Notes under the pieces: model-generated
What the model was told of the DNA's origin: nothing
The model's database searches: none
What the model saw: only the letters and a program-made list of their open reading frames with translations
DNA from: Anaerolineae bacterium
Lineage (GTDB): Bacteria; Chloroflexota; Anaerolineae; 4572-78; NAK82
Direction: 5' to 3'
Length of the DNA: 9,281 nt
Assembly: GCA_030598425.1 (NCBI GenBank)
Contig: JAUVPY010000062.1
Coordinates: forward strand, 1 to 9,281
Part shown: one piece after another, positions 6,193 to 9,281 of the stretch
How positions within the stretch are numbered: position 1 is the first letter of the stretch
Layout: every line of letters begins with the position of its first letter
Program-made: the position numbers and the translations under genes

Positions 6193-7189
6193 TTGCCAAA
6201 TCATCTGCTCCGCGCCCGGAAGGGCGGGGATCATCGGCAACCCGACTGATATGTATGGCGGCTCAGTGCTGTCCTGCTCAGTAGAGATGCGGGCGCACGT
6301 CGCAATCACCGCCGCCGAGGGCTTGACCCTGGCCACGAATGACCAGGAGTGCCATATCAACGGGTGGGAAGACCTACGTCCCAGGAAAGACCTTTTTGAC
6401 CTTCCGCGCGCCATCCTCGACTATATGAGGCTTCCCCGATTGGACTGCCGTGTGGAATACCGAAGCGAAATCCCTTTGCGCAGTGGACTGGCCGGGTCTA
6501 CGGCGCTGGTGGTCGCCATACTGAAGGGGTTGTTGGCCTGGCAAGGTGAGTTCCCCAACCCCTACCGCCTGGCCGAGATGGCGCGCTACATCGAGTTAAA
6601 CCACCTCAAAGTAGTGTGCGGCTACCAGGATGCCTATATGTGCACCTTTGGCGGCCTCAACTATATGGACTTTCGCGGCAAACAATTCTACCGCGAGGCA
6701 GAAGCAGAACTTATGGCCACCATCGAACCGCTGGGCCTTTACGTGGACCGCCTGCCCTTTGTGCTGGGCTATACCGGCGTGCGACATTCCTCTGGCGCTG
6801 TCCACAAACCGATTCGTGACCGTTGGCTGGAGGGTGAACCGGAGGTAGTTGCCAGCTACGAGCGTATCACCGAGATTGCCCGCACAAGCAAGAAGGCTCT
6901 TCTGTTGGAAGACTGGGCGTCTCTGGGCGAGCTGATGAATGATAACCACGCCATCCAACGTGACCTGGGCGGCTCCGGCGAATCAAACGAGCAATTGATA
7001 ACGGCTGCCCTGGAAGCGGGCGCGTTGGGGGCTAAGCTGGCCGGCGCCGGCGATGGTGGCACGATCATCGTCCTCTGGCTCGACGCCGATACCTCACCAC
7101 TGGAAAAGGCTCTGAAGCAAGCTGGCACGTCGGCCATCTATCGCCTGTGCGTTGGCCCGGGGGCAATCATCGAGAACCCCTCGGAATGA
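6182..7189 (+). CDS. GHMP-family sugar kinase, glucuronokinase-like
   Basis: The 335-residue protein is a predicted sugar 1-kinase using ATP. GHMP motif 1 is PGRAGIIGNPTD (12-23), motif 2 is IPLRSGLAGSTAL (97-109) with the phosphate-binding Gly/Ser loop, Asp150 in CGYQDAY is the probable catalytic base, and motif 3 is KLAGAGDGG (285-293). Several stretches resemble plant glucuronokinase as I recall it: GNP(S/T)D near the N-terminus, the GGL--MDF segment (157-164), and VHK-IRDRWLEG (207-218) followed later by ELMN. Galactokinase-specific sequence was not seen. I chose ATG 6182 because the first beta strand follows at once. The frame extends upstream only inside galU. Adjacency to galU suggests sugar to sugar 1-phosphate to UDP-sugar. 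The exact sugar is unproven. Confidence 0.8.
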   Translation: MNSDCQIICSAPGRAGIIGNPTDMYGGSVLSCSVEMRAHVAITAAEGLTLATNDQECHINGWEDLRPRKDLFDLPRAILDYMRLPRLDCRVEYRSEIPLRSGLAGSTALVVAILKGLLAWQGEFPNPYRLAEMARYIELNHLKVVCGYQDAYMCTFGGLNYMDFRGKQFYREAEAELMATIEPLGLYVDRLPFVLGYTGVRHSSGAVHKPIRDRWLEGEPEVVASYERITEIARTSKKALLLEDWASLGELMNDNHAIQRDLGGSGESNEQLITAALEAGALGAKLAGAGDGGTIIVLWLDADTSPLEKALKQAGTSAIYRLCVGPGAIIENPSE

Positions 7190-8052
7190 ATACTGAGATT
7201 CGCCCCATCCAGGCTCACCAAGAATACCGGGCCGTGGAGCAACTCCAGCGTGAGGTTTGGGGCTTGGAGGAGGTTGAGGTTGTGCCTGACCACCTGCTGC
7301 TGACCGCCCACAAGAACGGCGGGTTGGTGTTGGGCGCGTTTGACGCCTCATTAGGGGGTGAAGGCGGACAACTGATCGGGTTTGTCTTTGGCTTTGTCGG
7401 ACTATCCTCCGATGGGGGCGTAAAGCATTGCTCGCATATGACCGGTGTGGCGCCGGATTGCCAGAATCAGAACCTGGGCTATCACCTGAAGCTGGCTCAA
7501 CGCGAGCACGTGCTGGCCCAGGGGCTGGACCGGATCACCTGGACCTTCGACCCGCTTGAGAGCCGAAATGCCTCTCTCAACTTCCGAAAGCTGGGCGCCA
7601 CGTGCCAAACCTACCTGCGCGACCTGTACGGCAGCATGCGCGATGCCCTTAACACTGCTTTGCCCAGCGACCGCTTCCAGGTGGACTGGCACATCGCCAG
7701 CACTCACGTGGCCGACCGGTTACGCGGCAAATGGAAAGGCCTCCGGCTATCGTCGTTAAAAGCCGAAGGCGTCCCTCTCTTGAATCATCCCCTCCCCGGT
7801 GACCCGCCGCGCCCGGCGGAGGTGACCCTTCCTATCCAAGGAGCACGTCTGCTCATCCACATACCGGCCTACTTCCAGGCCATCAAAAACATCGACCTGC
7901 AGTTGGCCCGGGCCTGGCGGCTGCACACCCGTTCCCTGTTCGAGGCGGCCTTTGCCAAAAGCTACGTGGTAACCGATTTGCTCTTTGAGGATGGACAGAG
8001 CTGCTACTTGCTGGAAAAAGATTGGACTCCTGATGAAGATCGAACGCGTTGA
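7186..8052 (+). CDS. GNAT-superfamily acyltransferase (COG3375 type)
   Basis: The protein has 288 residues: an N-terminal GNAT fold and a C-terminal extension from about 175 that I do not recognise as a separate domain. The acyl-CoA-binding region is HMTGVAPDCQNQNLGYHLKL (84-103), matching the (Q/R)-x-x-G-x-G/A type pyrophosphate loop with a Leu-Gly-Tyr variant. WTFDPLESRNASLNFRKLGA (119-138) and the later YGSMRDALN-PSDRF segment (148-164) are typical of the COG3375 predicted acetyltransferase group. The start ATG overlaps the kinase stop as ATGA. A GTG at 7147 in frame would only overlap the kinase. Its 3' end overlaps a racemase/OSBS-like gene by 20 nt. In Geobacillus a GNAT enzyme of this kind next to such a racemase succinylates D-amino acids, so N-succinyltransferase activity is the best inference. 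Confidence 0.8.
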   Translation: MNTEIRPIQAHQEYRAVEQLQREVWGLEEVEVVPDHLLLTAHKNGGLVLGAFDASLGGEGGQLIGFVFGFVGLSSDGGVKHCSHMTGVAPDCQNQNLGYHLKLAQREHVLAQGLDRITWTFDPLESRNASLNFRKLGATCQTYLRDLYGSMRDALNTALPSDRFQVDWHIASTHVADRLRGKWKGLRLSSLKAEGVPLLNHPLPGDPPRPAEVTLPIQGARLLIHIPAYFQAIKNIDLQLARAWRLHTRSLFEAAFAKSYVVTDLLFEDGQSCYLLEKDWTPDEDRTR

Positions 8053-9133
8053 ACTGCATCACGTCGATATGCCACTGGCCCACCCCTTTGAGACCAGCTT
8101 CGGTCGCGAAATTACCCGCCCCTGCATCTTGGTGGCAGTCCACGCTGGAGGGCTGACCGGCTGGGGCGAATGCACGGCTCACGGCGGGCCGTGGTACTCC
8201 AGCGAAACCATCGAGACCGCCTGGCATGTGCTGCGCGACTTCCTCATCCCCCAGGTGCTGGGCCAGGAGGTGGACTCACCGGCCGACGTGGTGGCCCGCT
8301 TCAAGCGGGTGCGCGGTCATCCAATGGCCCGCGCTGCCTTGGAAAACGCCGTGTGGGATGCCCTGGCCCAAGCCCAAAGCCTGTCTCTGACCGTTATGTT
8401 GGGCGGCGGACGGGACCGCGTGCCAGTCGGGGTAAGCGTGGGCATCGAGCCAACTCTCGATGAACTTCTGGACCGGGTGGCGGGACACGTGGCCGAAGGG
8501 TACCGGCGGGTCAAGCTCAAGATCAAGCCTGGCTGGGATGTGGAGGCGGTGCGTGCCGTCCGCGAGCGCTGGCCCGACCTCCAGCTACAGGTGGATGCCA
8601 ACTCCGCCTATACTCTGGACGATGCCCCGCTCCTCCGCGAACTGGACGAGTTTGATCTAACCCTCATCGAGCAGCCACTTCACTACGACGACATCGTGGA
8701 TCACGCCCAACTGGCCAGACAGCTCCGCACCCCCCTTTGCCTGGATGAGAGCATCCACTCACCGGAGCACGCCCGCTGGGCGCTGGATATCGACGCCTGC
8801 CGCATCATCAACATCAAAGTGGGACGTGTGGGGGGATTGACAGCCGCCCGGCAGATCCACGATCTGTGCTCTGAGCGCGGCGTGCCGGTGTGGTGCGGCG
8901 GTATGCTGGAAACCAACGTGGGACGCGCGGCCAACGTGGCCCTGGCGACGCTGCCCAACTTCACCCTGCCCGGCGACATCTCTGCCTCAGCCCGCTACTA
9001 CCGGCAGGACATCGCCGAGCCCAATTTTGTGCTGAACGACGACTCCACCCTCTCCGTGCCCACTGAGCCGGGGCTGGGCGTGTGCGTCATCCCCAAACGG
9101 CTGACCGCCGCCCGGCTGCGGCACCTGGCGTAA
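8033..9133 (+). CDS. N-succinylamino acid racemase / o-succinylbenzoate synthase (enolase superfamily, MenC-like)
   Basis: The 366-residue enzyme has a full capping domain and barrel. Catalytic residues are all present: the KxK lysine K163 in KLKIKPGWD, metal ligands D188 (VDAN), E213 (EQP) and D238 (DES), and the opposite lysine K262 in INIKVGRVGG. The Lys pair is nearly identical in number to the Amycolatopsis racemase (K163/K263). Arg265, three residues after K262, matches the Arg (R266) reported as favouring racemase activity. The family can racemise N-succinylamino acids, make o-succinylbenzoate for menaquinone, or both. The adjacent GNAT gene favours racemisation, and no other men genes are visible. 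The start is ATG 8033, where the family's MKIERVEL begins. It overlaps the GNAT gene by 20 nt and has no strong ribosome site, so coupling is likely. An in-frame ATG at 7985 is rejected. Confidence 0.85.
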   Translation: MKIERVELHHVDMPLAHPFETSFGREITRPCILVAVHAGGLTGWGECTAHGGPWYSSETIETAWHVLRDFLIPQVLGQEVDSPADVVARFKRVRGHPMARAALENAVWDALAQAQSLSLTVMLGGGRDRVPVGVSVGIEPTLDELLDRVAGHVAEGYRRVKLKIKPGWDVEAVRAVRERWPDLQLQVDANSAYTLDDAPLLRELDEFDLTLIEQPLHYDDIVDHAQLARQLRTPLCLDESIHSPEHARWALDIDACRIINIKVGRVGGLTAARQIHDLCSERGVPVWCGGMLETNVGRAANVALATLPNFTLPGDISASARYYRQDIAEPNFVLNDDSTLSVPTEPGLGVCVIPKRLTAARLRHLA

Positions 9134-9182
9134 CCGGGATGAGGGCGGCCAGGGCGAAGCTTTCCTGAGAGGCCACGGCTGG

Positions 9183-9281
9183 ATGAATTGCCCTGGGCAG
9201 TCAATGGTAGGAATCCTGCTGACCGACGTGCTGGGCTCGCAACGAGCCGAGTGGCCACCAGGGCATTACTCCTTCGGCCTA
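9183..9281 (+). CDS. Doubtful partial open reading frame running off the window
   Basis: From ATG 9183 the frame stays open for 33 codons to the end of the window, with GAGAGG (9167-9172) 10 nt upstream. A second ATG lies at 9204. The translated peptide begins MNCPGQSMVGILLTDVLG and resembles no family I recognise. It could be the start of the next operon gene, such as a desuccinylase, but the visible part gives no support for that. A 6-bp hairpin lies inside it. Confidence 0.2.
   Translation, partial: MNCPGQSMVGILLTDVLGSQRAEWPPGHYSFGL
9234..9248. repeat. GC-rich perfect 6-bp hairpin
   Basis: GGCTCG (9234-9239) and CGAGCC (9243-9248) are exact complements around the loop CAA. No T-run follows within the window, so it is not a convincing intrinsic terminator on either strand. 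It is the only strong secondary-structure signal in the 148 bases after the racemase gene. Confidence 0.35.

Noticed and set aside
5722..6414. Minus-strand 230-codon frame across galU and the kinase
   Set aside because: It is antisense to two genes with clear family motifs, so it is a GC-rich shadow frame.
7985..8032. Earlier in-frame start of the racemase gene
   Set aside because: The added 16 residues lie wholly inside the GNAT gene, and the family's N-terminal MKIERVEL strand begins at ATG 8033.

Overview
The window looks like a chromosomal segment of a GC-rich bacterium, most probably a member of the Chloroflexota (Anaerolineae-like). The reasons are the long Thr/Pro-rich 'PTPTNTP'-style stalks in a surface protein, the style of the GalU, the COG3375-type acetyltransferase and the N-acylamino-acid racemase-like enzyme, and the tight same-strand operons. 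The taxon is inferred from gene content only. All recognised genes lie on the + strand. I see no rRNA, tRNA, CRISPR array or transposase gene.

Region 1 (about 4-4837) is a four-gene operon for an energy-coupling factor (ECF) importer. In order it encodes a secreted, membrane-anchored protein with an N-terminal DUF4430/transcobalamin-C-like domain, an S component of the CbrT type, an EcfT-type coupling protein (CbrV), and a fused double ABC ATPase (CbrU). The predicted substrate is cobalamin or a related corrinoid. The first protein would capture it outside the membrane and pass it to CbrT, while CbrU hydrolyses ATP through CbrV. The genes are separated by 7 nt or overlap by 4 and 14 nt.

Region 2 (4838-5289) is a 452-bp gap rich in inverted repeats. 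It holds an 89-bp MITE-like element with imperfect 17-bp inverted ends flanked by CTAG (4899-4995), a perfect 7-bp stem-loop, a 10-bp palindrome and a 45-bp interrupted inverted repeat. These are followed by an extended -10 promoter (TG-n-TATAAT) and a leader with an 8-bp hairpin that starts the second operon.

Region 3 (5290-9133) is a four-gene operon in which every junction overlaps (11, 4 and 20 nt). It encodes a UTP-sugar-1-phosphate uridylyltransferase (GalU), a GHMP sugar kinase resembling glucuronokinase, a COG3375-type GNAT acyltransferase, and an enolase-superfamily enzyme of the N-succinylamino acid racemase / o-succinylbenzoate synthase group. The first pair suggests activation of a free sugar or uronate to a UDP-sugar. 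The second pair suggests the D- to L-amino acid route through N-succinyl intermediates. How the two pairs connect is unknown.

Region 4 (9134-9281) holds only a doubtful open reading frame running off the window and a small GC-rich hairpin.
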